The notes under the pieces are model-generated. The model saw only the letters and a program-made list of their open reading frames with translations, did not search any database and had not been told where the DNA came from. A DNA stretch of 64,000 nucleotides from Streptomyces sp. NBC_00234 (GTDB lineage: Bacteria > Actinomycetota > Actinomycetes > Streptomycetales > Streptomycetaceae), in assembly GCF_036195325.1 (NCBI RefSeq), contig NZ_CP108101.1:5146001-5210000 (forward strand). Reading direction: 5' to 3'. The position numbers were made by a program, and so were the translations under genes. Numbering within the stretch: the first letter of the stretch is position 1; each line of letters starts with the position of its first letter. Of this stretch, positions 52,203-60,708 are shown piece by piece.

Positions 52203-53183
52203 ATGACTGCAACGCCTGCACGCCGTGTCCTGCTCGCCGCTCCCCGTGGCTACTGCGCGGGCGTGGACCGTGCCGTGATCGCCGTCGAGAAGGCCCTTGA
52301 GCAGTACGGGGCCCCGATCTACGTGCGCCACGAGATCGTGCACAACAAGTACGTCGTACAGACGCTGGAGAAGAAGGGCGCGATCTTCGTCGACGTCACC
52401 GCGGAGGTCCCCGAGGGGTCCATCGTGATGTTCTCCGCGCACGGGGTCGCGCCGACCGTCCACGCCGAGGCCGCCGAGCGCAAGCTCGCCACGATCGACG
52501 CCACGTGCCCGCTGGTCACCAAGGTCCACAAGGAAGCCGTGCGCTTCGCCAAGGAGGACTACGACATCCTCCTGATCGGCCACGAGGGCCACGAGGAAGT
52601 CATCGGCACCAGCGGTGAGGCGCCCGACCACATCACCCTGGTCGACGGCCCCGAGGACGTCGCCAACGTCTCCGTCCGCGACGAGTCGAAGGTCGTCTGG
52701 CTCTCCCAGACGACACTCTCCGTCGACGAGACCATGGAGACGGTCGACGCCCTCAAGGAGAAGTTCCCGAACCTCCTCTCCCCGCCCAGCGACGACATCT
52801 GCTACGCCACGCAGAACCGCCAGATCGCGGTGAAGAAGCTCGCCGAGGACGCCCAGCTCGTCATCGTCGTGGGCTCGAAGAACTCCTCGAACTCCATTCG
52901 CATGGTCGAGGTCGCCCTCGACGCCGGCGCACCCGCCGCCCACCTGGTGGACTTCGCCGACGAGATCGACGAGGCGTGGCTGGAGGGCGTCACCACGGTC
53001 GGCCTGACCTCCGGCGCATCCGTTCCGGACGTGCTGGTCGACGGCGTCCTGGAGTGGCTGGCCGAGCGGGGTTACGGCGACGTGGAGACGGTGAAGACGG
53101 CCGACGAGTCGATCACCTTCTCGCTCCCCAAGGAGCTCCGCCGCGACCTGCGGGCCGAGGCGGCGGAACTCTCGGGCAAGTAG
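52203..53183 (+). CDS. ispH: 4-hydroxy-3-methylbut-2-enyl diphosphate reductase
   Basis: 326 aa, last enzyme of the MEP isoprenoid pathway. The three [4Fe-4S] ligands are Cys18 (RGYCAGV), Cys102 (ATCPLV) and Cys200 (DDICYATQNRQ); the catalytic Glu/Thr motif TSGASVPD is present. The longer frame from 52095 overlaps the APC start region; ATG 52203 with a -10 box 7 nt upstream is preferred (leaderless). Streptomyces may have a second copy elsewhere. Confidence 0.96.
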   Translation: MTATPARRVLLAAPRGYCAGVDRAVIAVEKALEQYGAPIYVRHEIVHNKYVVQTLEKKGAIFVDVTAEVPEGSIVMFSAHGVAPTVHAEAAERKLATIDATCPLVTKVHKEAVRFAKEDYDILLIGHEGHEEVIGTSGEAPDHITLVDGPEDVANVSVRDESKVVWLSQTTLSVDETMETVDALKEKFPNLLSPPSDDICYATQNRQIAVKKLAEDAQLVIVVGSKNSSNSIRMVEVALDAGAPAAHLVDFADEIDEAWLEGVTTVGLTSGASVPDVLVDGVLEWLAERGYGDVETVKTADESITFSLPKELRRDLRAEAAELSGK

Positions 53184-53215
53184 AGCCAAGCCGGGCGTGG
53201 GGCCCGGGGTGCCCG

Positions 53216-53221
53216 TACCGT
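53216..53221 (+). promoter_or_regulatory. -10 box of ppgK (leaderless)
   Basis: TACCGT ends 7 nt before ATG 53229, supporting that start over GTG 53220, which would overlap the box. Confidence 0.5.
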
Positions 53222-53228
53222 GGATCGT

Positions 53229-53984
53229 ATGGAGATCTTCGGCGTGGACATCGGCGGATCCGGGATCAAGGGTGCTCCCGTGGACCTGGACCGCGGAGAC
53301 CTGGCGCAGGAGCGCCACAAAGTACTGACACCGCAACCGGCCACGCCCAAGGGCGTGGCCGACTGCGTGGCCGAGGTCGTCGGCCACTTCGACTGGCAGG
53401 GGCCCGTCGGCATCACCTTCCCGGGCGTCGTCACCGGTGGCATCACCCGGACCGCGGCCAATGTCGACAAGGGGTGGATCGACACGGACGCCCGCACCCT
53501 CCTCGGCGAACGGATCGGCCTGCCGGTCACGATCCTCAACGACGCCGACGCTGCCGGAATGGCCGAGATGGCCTTCGGTGCGGGCCGCGGACGCAAGGGC
53601 ACGGTCATCATGCTGACCTTCGGTACGGGGATCGGCAGCGCGGTCTTCACGGACGGCCGGCTGGTCCCCAACACCGAGCTGGGCCATCTGGAATTGCACG
53701 GCCACGACGCGGAGAAGCACGCCTCGACGAAGGCCAAGGAGGACGAGGACCTCAGCTGGCACCACTGGGCGCACCGAGTGCAGAAGTACCTGGTCCATGT
53801 GGAGATGCTGTTCTCGCCCGAGCTGTTCGTCATCGGCGGTGGGGTGAGCCGCAAGGCGGAGAAGTTCCTGCCCCTGATCGAACACGTGCGGGCCGAGATC
53901 GTGCCGGCGGAACTGCAGAACAACGCGGGCATCGTCGGAGCGGCGATGGCCGCCGCCCGGAGCTCCGAGGGCTCCGGGACCTGA
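53229..53984 (+). CDS. ppgK: Polyphosphate glucokinase
   Basis: 251-aa ROK-family kinase that phosphorylates glucose with polyphosphate or ATP. N-terminal phosphate motif FGVDIGGSGIKGA, catalytic Asp in NDADAAGMAE, LTFGTGIGSAVF and a polyphosphate-binding basic segment HASTKAKEDEDLSWHHWAHRVQKYL. Compact length fits strictly polyphosphate-preferring actinobacterial enzymes. Start ATG 53229, 45 nt after ispH. Confidence 0.95.
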   Translation: MEIFGVDIGGSGIKGAPVDLDRGDLAQERHKVLTPQPATPKGVADCVAEVVGHFDWQGPVGITFPGVVTGGITRTAANVDKGWIDTDARTLLGERIGLPVTILNDADAAGMAEMAFGAGRGRKGTVIMLTFGTGIGSAVFTDGRLVPNTELGHLELHGHDAEKHASTKAKEDEDLSWHHWAHRVQKYLVHVEMLFSPELFVIGGGVSRKAEKFLPLIEHVRAEIVPAELQNNAGIVGAAMAAARSSEGSGT

Positions 53985-54002
53985 CCGGGCGCTCCGGCCC
54001 CG

Positions 54003-54605
54003 CTACGACTGGGGCTGCTGGGGCCGGCGCGCGTTCTGCACCCCGCGCGCGGCCTGCGTGGTGCGGAGCAGGTGCCGCTGCCGCATGTGCCGGATCTTGC
54101 GCACGCTCGCGATGAGACCGGCGACGAGGGTGCCCCCGTACAGCCAGCCGGCGTGGACGGCGAGCGCGGTGACGACCGCCATCGTCTGCCCGCCGAAGCC
54201 GCCGGCGCCCCCGGAGATCGGGATCACTCCGACGGCGAAGGCGATCGGCACGCTGATCGGCGCGGTCACCAGGTCCGCGGGCCGGACCCAGAGCGCGGTC
54301 AGCGCGCTGACCGGCAGGAACAGCAGTCCGTACACCGTTTCCGAGCTGTCGAGGAGAAGCCAGTCGAGGCAGGCCAGCACGAACATGGTGAGGGCGGCGA
54401 AGAGCCCCGCGCCGATGCCGGTCAGCCGGGGATTGGGGAACCTGCGCAGTGCCGACACCACAGGCGACACCGTGCGGGGCCGGGCGCCGGGCGCACCCAC
54501 CACCCGATAGACGGCGGCGGTCTCATCGAGGGTGGCCTGCGGGGACAGCGGGGCCTGCTGTTGAGGCTGCCTGCGCTGCGGGGGACGTGTCCTGTGCTGC
54601 TCCAC
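54003..54605 (-). CDS. DUF6542-type membrane protein
   Basis: 200 aa. Basic Gln/Arg-rich N terminus (1-50), then four membrane helices (about residues 62-80, 88-100, 110-128 and 140-165) and a basic C-terminal tail (RKIRHMRQRHLLRTTQAARG). Belongs to a small actinobacterial membrane family of unknown function found near ychF. GTG 54605 lies 6 nt after a TACGTT -10 box, so the start is likely leaderless; the frame is open further upstream to 54776 without coding character. Confidence 0.75.
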   Translation of the reverse strand: MEQHRTRPPQRRQPQQQAPLSPQATLDETAAVYRVVGAPGARPRTVSPVVSALRRFPNPRLTGIGAGLFAALTMFVLACLDWLLLDSSETVYGLLFLPVSALTALWVRPADLVTAPISVPIAFAVGVIPISGGAGGFGGQTMAVVTALAVHAGWLYGGTLVAGLIASVRKIRHMRQRHLLRTTQAARGVQNARRPQQPQS

Positions 54606-54611
54606 CAGCAC

Positions 54612-54617
54612 AACGTA
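54612..54617 (-). promoter_or_regulatory. -10 box of the DUF6542 gene (leaderless)
   Basis: TACGTT on the minus strand, ending 6 nt before GTG 54605. Confidence 0.5.
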
Positions 54618-54799
54618 GGTCGCGTGACGGGAGGAATCAGGCGTTGGACACGCGCTTTGGCCGAGCTTGGCGTTGAGTTCGATGTCACACGGCCGAAAGG
54701 CGACCTGTTCGGCCCCATGGCCGACCCGTGGCTGCCCGGCCGGACCCGCCCGTAAACTGGACTCTCTCTCCTTCATCCTTACTCCAGGAAGTCGCCAAA

Positions 54800-55888
<1,089 letters not shown>

Positions 55889-55894
55889 GCGGAT

Positions 55895-55973
55895 GACCTG
55901 ACGCCACGTTGGCCGCGTGGTTCACGTCAGGTCGGATGGGGTCGGCTCTTCCGGGAGTCGGCCCCTTGCTGTT
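55895..55973. terminator. Tandem hairpins between ychF and the TetR gene
   Basis: Hairpin 1: GACCTGACG (55895-55903) / CGTCAGGTC (55925-55933). Hairpin 2: GGGGTCGGCTC (55938-55948) pairing with GGAGTCGGCCCC (55954-55965) including wobble pairs, followed by TTGCTGTTT. Convergent genes on both sides. Confidence 0.75.
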
Positions 55974-56002
55974 TCCCGGGCGGGATGGTGCTGGGGGCAG
56001 GC

Positions 56003-56629
56003 TCATTCGTACTGTCGGCAGCGTCCGGGGAAGACGGCCTTGACCCGTGCGGAGACGAGGTCCAGGGCGCTGCGGGAGGCGGCGCCGTCGGGATCGGACC
56101 CGAGCTGAAGAGCCAGTCCCTCGACCAGGCTGTGCAGTTCGAGTGCGGCGAGATCCGGGTCGCTGTCGGCCGGTACTTCGCCGCACTCCTTTCCGTTGCG
56201 GACCGCTCCGGCGAGCATCGAGCGGATGAGCCGGCCCGTCTCGGCGTGGGCCTGCGCGAGGCGCGGGTTGTCCACCGTGCGTCCTACGAAGGCCAGCGTC
56301 ACGCGGTGTGCCGAGCGGCGGGGCGGGTCCACCGGGAGCCACTCGGCAAGGCCGTCGACGACCACGTCGCGGATCGGCAGCCGCTCGCGCCTCGATCGTT
56401 CCTCCAGCGCCGAAACCCTCTCAAGGGTCTTCTGGACGACCCTCTCGTGAGTGAACAGCACCATCTCGTCCTTGGTCGAGAAGTAGTGCTGTACGTGGCC
56501 GACGGAAACCCCTGCCTCGGCGGCGGTCCGCGCCACGGTGACCTGGTCGAGACCCCGCTCGGTGATCAACCGCTGGACCGCGTCGGCGACCTGGACGCGC
56601 CTGGCTTGGTGATCGACGACCTTCGGCAT
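56003..56629 (-). CDS. TetR family transcriptional regulator
   Basis: 208 aa. N-terminal helix-turn-helix (about 15-60; RLITERGLDQVTVARTAAEAGVS, VGHVQHYFSTKDEM) and a TetR_C-type ligand domain with a possible sensing Cys in GKECGEVP. Divergent from the serine hydrolase gene, with a long palindrome between them, so it most likely represses that gene and itself. Confidence 0.9.
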   Translation of the reverse strand: MPKVVDHQARRVQVADAVQRLITERGLDQVTVARTAAEAGVSVGHVQHYFSTKDEMVLFTHERVVQKTLERVSALEERSRRERLPIRDVVVDGLAEWLPVDPPRRSAHRVTLAFVGRTVDNPRLAQAHAETGRLIRSMLAGAVRNGKECGEVPADSDPDLAALELHSLVEGLALQLGSDPDGAASRSALDLVSARVKAVFPGRCRQYE

Positions 56630-56665
56630 GCCGTCAGGGTATCCGCCTTCGGGCCTTGCCAGATC

Positions 56666-56693
56666 TTTTTACCGTATGGTCATATTGTAAAAA
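56666..56693. promoter_or_regulatory. 28-bp palindromic operator for the TetR regulator
   Basis: Outer arms TTTTTAC (56666-56672) and GTAAAAA (56687-56693) are perfect complements; the inner TATG (56675-56678) / CATA (56681-56684) also pair. Only the two bases between each pair of arms break symmetry. AT-rich island midway between the divergent start codons, as expected for TetR repression of both genes. Confidence 0.85.
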
Positions 56694-56721
56694 CTGCTGA
56701 GGGGCGAAGGGGGCCGTAGGC

Positions 56722-58398
56722 ATGGGGATGAAGCCGCGAGCGAGGCTGCGACGGTGGCGCGTGGGGTTAGGGACGGCCATGGGGGTGGTGCTGATCGCGA
56801 GTGCGGTGAACGGATTCGCGCCCGCGGCTACGGCCGCCGGGAGCGCCGTCGTGAGTGCTGGGGGTGCTGTCGATGCCGGGACTTGGCCGGTGATCGACGA
56901 CTTCGTCGAGGAGCGGCTCGATGCGACCGGCACGCCCGGTGCCGCGCTCGCCGTGATCGAGGGCGGTCGCGTCGTGCACGAGCGGGGGTTCGGCAAGGAC
57001 GGCCGGGGCCGGGCCGTCACGTCGGATACGCCGTTCCTGTGGGGGTCGGTGGCCAAGCCGGTCACCGGGCTCGCCGTCATGCAACTGGTGGAGGCCGGCC
57101 GGGTGGAGCTCGACGCGCCGGTGCGGACGTACCTTCCCTGGTTCAGGCTCGCCGACCGCGAGGTGTCCGGCCGCATCACGGTCCGGCAGTTGCTCACCAA
57201 CACCAGTGGAATCCCCACTTCCGCCAGCGCCCGGATCGGAGACCGCTACGACAACGCGCCGGGCGCCCTCTCTCACGCGGTCCGTGATCTGGCGCGGATC
57301 GCTCCCGCTGCCGAGCCCGGCGAGTCCTACGCCTACTCCAGCGCCGGATACGCCGTGCTCGGCGCGTTGGTCGAGGAGGTTTCCGGGCGGCCGTTCGGCG
57401 CCTACGTGCACGAGAACGTTCTGGACCCGCTCGGCATGGAGCATGCCGTCGCGACCGAGCGGGACTTCGACCGCGAGCAGGTGCCGCCCGGTCACCGGTT
57501 CTTGTTCGGCAAGCCGGCGCCGTTCGAAGCTCCGTACGACACCTCGGGCGTCCCCGGCGCCCATGTGGGCGGCAGCGCAAGGGACTTGGCCCGCTTCGTC
57601 AGGGCCCAACTCGGTGGTGGGCAGCTGGACGGGCGGCGGGTGCTCTCGGCGCCGGGGATCGCGGAGACCCAGCGCGGCCAGGTGGACAGCGACGCCGACC
57701 GCTTCGGACTCGGCTGGTCGGTCGGCACCCTCGAGGGCACGAACGAGCGCATGGTCTGGAAGTCCGGATCGCTGCCCGGCCACGATGCCATGGTCGTCAT
57801 GCTCCCCGACAGGGACCGGGCCGTGATCGTCCTGCAGAACGCCTTCCACCTGCTGCGCGCCCAGGAGTTCCACGACGCCGCGTTCGGGGCCGCCCGGATC
57901 CTGTCCGGAGCACCCCCGGAGCGGACATCGGCCGATCCGCTCGCCTTCGTCCTGCCCTGGGCGATGGCCGCACTTGCCGGGGGTCTGGCGCTCGGCTTGG
58001 TCGCCCCGGCCCTGCGTCTCCTGCCCCGACGGCGGGAGGCGTCCCGAGCCCGCTCCCGGCGCCGGATCGTCCTGAACACGGGTGTGTCGGTTGCCGCGTT
58101 GCTCACGTCGGCGGCGCTGTTGTGGTGGGTGCTGCCCGCGGCCCTCGGCGGCTCGATCGATTCGGCCCTGCTCTGGCTGCCCGACGTGGGATGGGCCGCG
58201 GTGGGTGTCGTGGCGGTTGCTCTGGCTCTCGCGGTGGAGCGTACGGCGCTCGCCGTGGTGGATCTGTGGCGGCGCAAGGACCCCCAGCGCGCCGCCGAGC
58301 CCGCGCCACGCGCCATGGCCGACTGTGACCACGTCGCAGGGCCACCCTCGATTTCGCAGGCCGGAGCCCCGCCCGGCCGGGGTCACTCGTCGAAGTAG
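56722..58398 (+). CDS. Serine hydrolase (class C beta-lactamase/esterase fold) with C-terminal membrane helices
   Basis: 558 aa. N-terminal signal/anchor (about 13-38), then a beta-lactamase-related domain (about 55-390) with SxxK Ser109/Lys112 (GSVAKPV) and Tyr205 in YSSAGY, and GSARDLARFVRAQL. C-terminal region (about 410-520) has three to four membrane helices. The arrangement is that of Streptomyces FmtA/PbpE-like hydrolases that act on D-amino acid or ester bonds at the cell surface; beta-lactamase activity is unproven. ATG 56722 has GAAGGGGG 9 nt upstream. Controlled by the adjacent TetR, by inference. Confidence 0.85.
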   Translation: MGMKPRARLRRWRVGLGTAMGVVLIASAVNGFAPAATAAGSAVVSAGGAVDAGTWPVIDDFVEERLDATGTPGAALAVIEGGRVVHERGFGKDGRGRAVTSDTPFLWGSVAKPVTGLAVMQLVEAGRVELDAPVRTYLPWFRLADREVSGRITVRQLLTNTSGIPTSASARIGDRYDNAPGALSHAVRDLARIAPAAEPGESYAYSSAGYAVLGALVEEVSGRPFGAYVHENVLDPLGMEHAVATERDFDREQVPPGHRFLFGKPAPFEAPYDTSGVPGAHVGGSARDLARFVRAQLGGGQLDGRRVLSAPGIAETQRGQVDSDADRFGLGWSVGTLEGTNERMVWKSGSLPGHDAMVVMLPDRDRAVIVLQNAFHLLRAQEFHDAAFGAARILSGAPPERTSADPLAFVLPWAMAALAGGLALGLVAPALRLLPRRREASRARSRRRIVLNTGVSVAALLTSAALLWWVLPAALGGSIDSALLWLPDVGWAAVGVVAVALALAVERTALAVVDLWRRKDPQRAAEPAPRAMADCDHVAGPPSISQAGAPPGRGHSSK

Positions 58399-58916
58399 AG
58401 GTCGTACGGCAGGTAGTCGTCGTCCGGGACACGCGGTACGTAGTGCGGGGCCGTGCGCGCGGCGATCGCCCGCAGTCGGGTGGCGGCCTCCTCCTCGGAG
58501 GTGGGGGCCAGTCCGAGGGCGTTCAGGAGGGCGTCGCGTTCGGTGTCGAAGTCGGGGTGGTCGGCCCGGACTTCCGAGCCCAGCGCGTCGACGGGGAAGC
58601 CCTTCGCCAGGTCCCGCCAGCACGGCAGCACCACGAGGAGTGTCACGGCCTCGACGAGGTCGGTGCCGATCAGGGTGGCCCGGCCCTCGGAGTCGGCGTA
58701 CAGGACAGGGCGTTCCCCGGCTCCGGCCTCTCCGCACAGGAAGTACGTGCCGCCGGCGCCGCAGCCGGCTATGGGGAGCAGCGGTGCTCCTGTCGGAAGG
58801 ACGAGGTCCTCGACGGGGTCCCGGCGGTCGATCTCGAAATCGCCCGGCCAGGCGAGCGCGGCAGAGAGGGAGGGGTCCTGCTCGATGCGGCGGAGCAGAT
58901 CATCCGATGCGGTCAT
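58383..58916 (-). CDS. Hypothetical protein
   Basis: 177-aa soluble acidic protein that I do not recognise. It has a Gly/Cys-rich segment (IAGCGAGGTYFLCGEAG) and a hydrophobic middle (LVEAVTLLVVLPCWRDLAKGFP), and could be a SUKH/SMI1-like immunity-type protein, but that is a guess. ATG 58916 lies 6 nt after TACGTT, so likely leaderless. Its 3' end overlaps the convergent serine hydrolase gene by 16 bp. Confidence 0.6.
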   Translation of the reverse strand: MTASDDLLRRIEQDPSLSAALAWPGDFEIDRRDPVEDLVLPTGAPLLPIAGCGAGGTYFLCGEAGAGERPVLYADSEGRATLIGTDLVEAVTLLVVLPCWRDLAKGFPVDALGSEVRADHPDFDTERDALLNALGLAPTSEEEAATRLRAIAARTAPHYVPRVPDDDYLPYDLYFDE

Positions 58917-58922
58917 GAGCGG

Positions 58923-58928
58923 AACGTA
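58923..58928 (-). promoter_or_regulatory. -10 box of the hypothetical gene at 58916 (leaderless)
   Basis: TACGTT on the minus strand, 6 nt before the ATG. Confidence 0.5.
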
Positions 58929-59053
58929 GCAGCGGGCTCGGACATGGACATTGCGCAGCCGTTGTCCGGGGCAGGCCGCTTCGTACGTCAACCCCGACCT
59001 TCGTCCCATTCCCGCCCTGCCGTTCGGCTCGGGCTTCCCGCTGCCGTCGCTCC

Positions 59054-59059
59054 TACGTT
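59054..59059 (+). promoter_or_regulatory. -10 box of the PAP2 gene (leaderless)
   Basis: TACGTT ends 7 nt before ATG 59067. Confidence 0.5.
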
Positions 59060-59066
59060 CGGGGCC

Positions 59067-60053
59067 ATGGAAAAACACTCACGAAGGAACGCCGGGGGTG
59101 TCCGGCTCCTCGGTTCCATGGCTCTCCTGGGGGCGGGGGCCGTGGTTGTCGTCCGTCTGTCCCCGGGCGGGCTCGGGCAGGCCGGGGCGACCGAGGTCAC
59201 CGAAGGGGGGTCGGTGTCGGTCTACCGGTCCCTGACCGGAGCCGTGGCCGATGGTCCGGCGTGGATCGGTTCGCTTCTTGAGGTGGCCACCGAGGGGACG
59301 TTGGTGATCCTGGGGCTGCTGCTCGTCCTGGTGTGCTGGACCTCGGGCCGCCGCAGGGACGTGGCGGGCGTCGCCGGGAGCGTCGTCGTCGGGGCCGGCA
59401 CCGTCGTCGCGTACGCGCTCAGCGAGGCGCTGAAACTGGTCGTGGATCAGGAGCGGCCCTGCCGGGTGCTGTCCGGCGTCGAGGTGCTCGCGGAGTGCCC
59501 GGAGGTGGGGGACTGGTCCTTTCCCAGCAACCACGCCACCCTTGCCGTCGGTCTCGCGGTGGGGCTTGCCCTGCTGCGGCCCCGTCTGGCCGCCGTGACG
59601 CTGCCGTTGGCCGGAGCCGCCGCGCTGCTGCGGGTCCTGGTCGGAGTGCACTACCCGCACGACGTGCTCGCCGGTGCCACGCTCGGCGGCACGGTCGTGG
59701 CCGCGCTGCTGCTCGCCGCGCTGCCGCTCGTCGTGCGGGTGGCGTCACGGGTGGCCGGCCGCCGGTGGGGGAACGACACCGGCCTCGTGGGCGACCACGG
59801 CGGCAGCCGCCCGGTTGTCGACTCCCAGGCGGGCCAGGACGGAGCTGACGTGCGCCTTGACCGTGCCTTCGACCACATGCAGCCGACGGGCGATCTGGCC
59901 GTTGGACAAGCCGCTGCCGAGGAAGGACAGCACTTCGCGCTCCCGGGAGGTGAGCCCGTCGACCCGCTCCCGGGCGGCCTCCCGCCGGCCGGCCAGGGCG
60001 CTGGCCCCGCTCGACGCGAGGTGGGCGACCACCCGGGCCGCGACCTTCGGTGA
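59067..60053 (+). CDS. PAP2 family phosphatase, C terminus extended antisense into the next gene
   Basis: The first about 230 residues are a normal PAP2 lipid phosphatase: about five membrane helices and the three catalytic motifs KLVVDQERP, SFPSNHAT and VGVHYPHD. The domain would end near 59760. Instead the frame continues about 100 codons to 60053, through the antisense of the response-regulator gene, with a Gly/Pro-rich, non-membrane tail. Either the stop codon has been lost or a frameshift has occurred near the 3' end. Start ATG 59067; the ORF also extends upstream to 58443 as an antisense shadow. Confidence 0.8.
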   Translation: MEKHSRRNAGGVRLLGSMALLGAGAVVVVRLSPGGLGQAGATEVTEGGSVSVYRSLTGAVADGPAWIGSLLEVATEGTLVILGLLLVLVCWTSGRRRDVAGVAGSVVVGAGTVVAYALSEALKLVVDQERPCRVLSGVEVLAECPEVGDWSFPSNHATLAVGLAVGLALLRPRLAAVTLPLAGAAALLRVLVGVHYPHDVLAGATLGGTVVAALLLAALPLVVRVASRVAGRRWGNDTGLVGDHGGSRPVVDSQAGQDGADVRLDRAFDHMQPTGDLAVGQAAAEEGQHFALPGGEPVDPLPGGLPPAGQGAGPARREVGDHPGRDLR

Positions 60054-60428
60054 CAGATAGGCGGCGCCGTCGGCCACCGCCCGTACCCCCGCGATCAGTT
60101 CCTCGGGCTCGCCCGACTTGATCAGGAATCCGGCGGCGCCGCCCCCCAGTGCCTGGAGGATGTAGTCGTCCTCCCCGAAGGTCGTCAGCATGATCACACC
60201 GGTGGCCGGTGCCGTCCTGCGGATCTCGGCCGCCGCCTGGATGCCGTTGACCTTCGGCATACGGATGTCGAGCACGGCGACCTGGGGGCGGTGGAGCCGG
60301 ACCAGCTCCACCGCGTCCTGTCCGTCGGCGGCCTCGGCGACGATGTCGATGCCCGGATCGGTGGACAGTACGGCCCGTACGCCCGCGCGGATCATCGGCT
60401 CGTCGTCGGCGATCAGTACCCGGATCAT
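59745..60428 (-). CDS. NarL/LuxR-type response regulator
   Basis: 227 aa. Receiver domain with phospho-acceptor Asp54 (AVLDIRMP), DD at 8-9 and Lys in LIKSGEP; C-terminal LuxR helix-turn-helix (about 155-215; LTSREREVLSFLGSGLSNGQIARRL in outline). Downstream partner of the histidine kinase encoded to its right on the same strand, with a small gene between them. Its HTH-coding end is overlapped antisense by the PAP2 frame. Confidence 0.92.
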   Translation of the reverse strand: MIRVLIADDEPMIRAGVRAVLSTDPGIDIVAEAADGQDAVELVRLHRPQVAVLDIRMPKVNGIQAAAEIRRTAPATGVIMLTTFGEDDYILQALGGGAAGFLIKSGEPEELIAGVRAVADGAAYLSPKVAARVVAHLASSGASALAGRREAARERVDGLTSREREVLSFLGSGLSNGQIARRLHVVEGTVKAHVSSVLARLGVDNRAAAAVVAHEAGVVPPPAAGHP

Positions 60429-60435
60429 CGGCCGC

Positions 60436-60708
60436 TCACGGTGTCAGGGCGTCGAGGGACACCAGGACGCCCCGCCGGAAGCACAGCCGGTACGCGTCTC
60501 CGGACCGGTCGTCGAACCGGTCGGCCGTCATCGCGTAGTACTCGCACGTCATGCCCCGTCCCTCGGGTTCGGTGGCGGCCGGAGGCGGAGTCGTCCGATG
60601 GTCCGGCAGCACACGCTCCACTTCGGAGCGATCCTGCCCCACCCGCAGGCGGGCGTAGTCGCGCGGGTCCAGCACCGACCGGGAGGCGGTCAGCATCTCC
60701 CACCCCAT
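60436..60708 (-). pseudogene. Small BamE-like protein lacking its membrane anchor (frame broken from the kinase frame)
   Basis: 90 aa if begun at ATG 60708 (MGWEMLTASRS). Sequence DYARLRVGQDRSEVERVLPDH, CEYYAM and DAYRLCFRRGVLVSLD is of the small SmpA/BamE-like kind that usually follows a membrane helix. That helix (ARRRAGRTLVVAVMLPLVTGAVLTG) is instead the tail of the kinase frame, which stops at 60708-60710. Insertion of one G in the CCC/GGG run near 60714-60716 would join the two. The TGATG overlap could alternatively give coupled translation. Confidence 0.5.

Noticed and set aside
49389..53885. 1498-codon open frame on the minus strand
   Set aside because: Runs through xseA, the APC permease, ispH and ppgK in wrong frames; no domain of its own.
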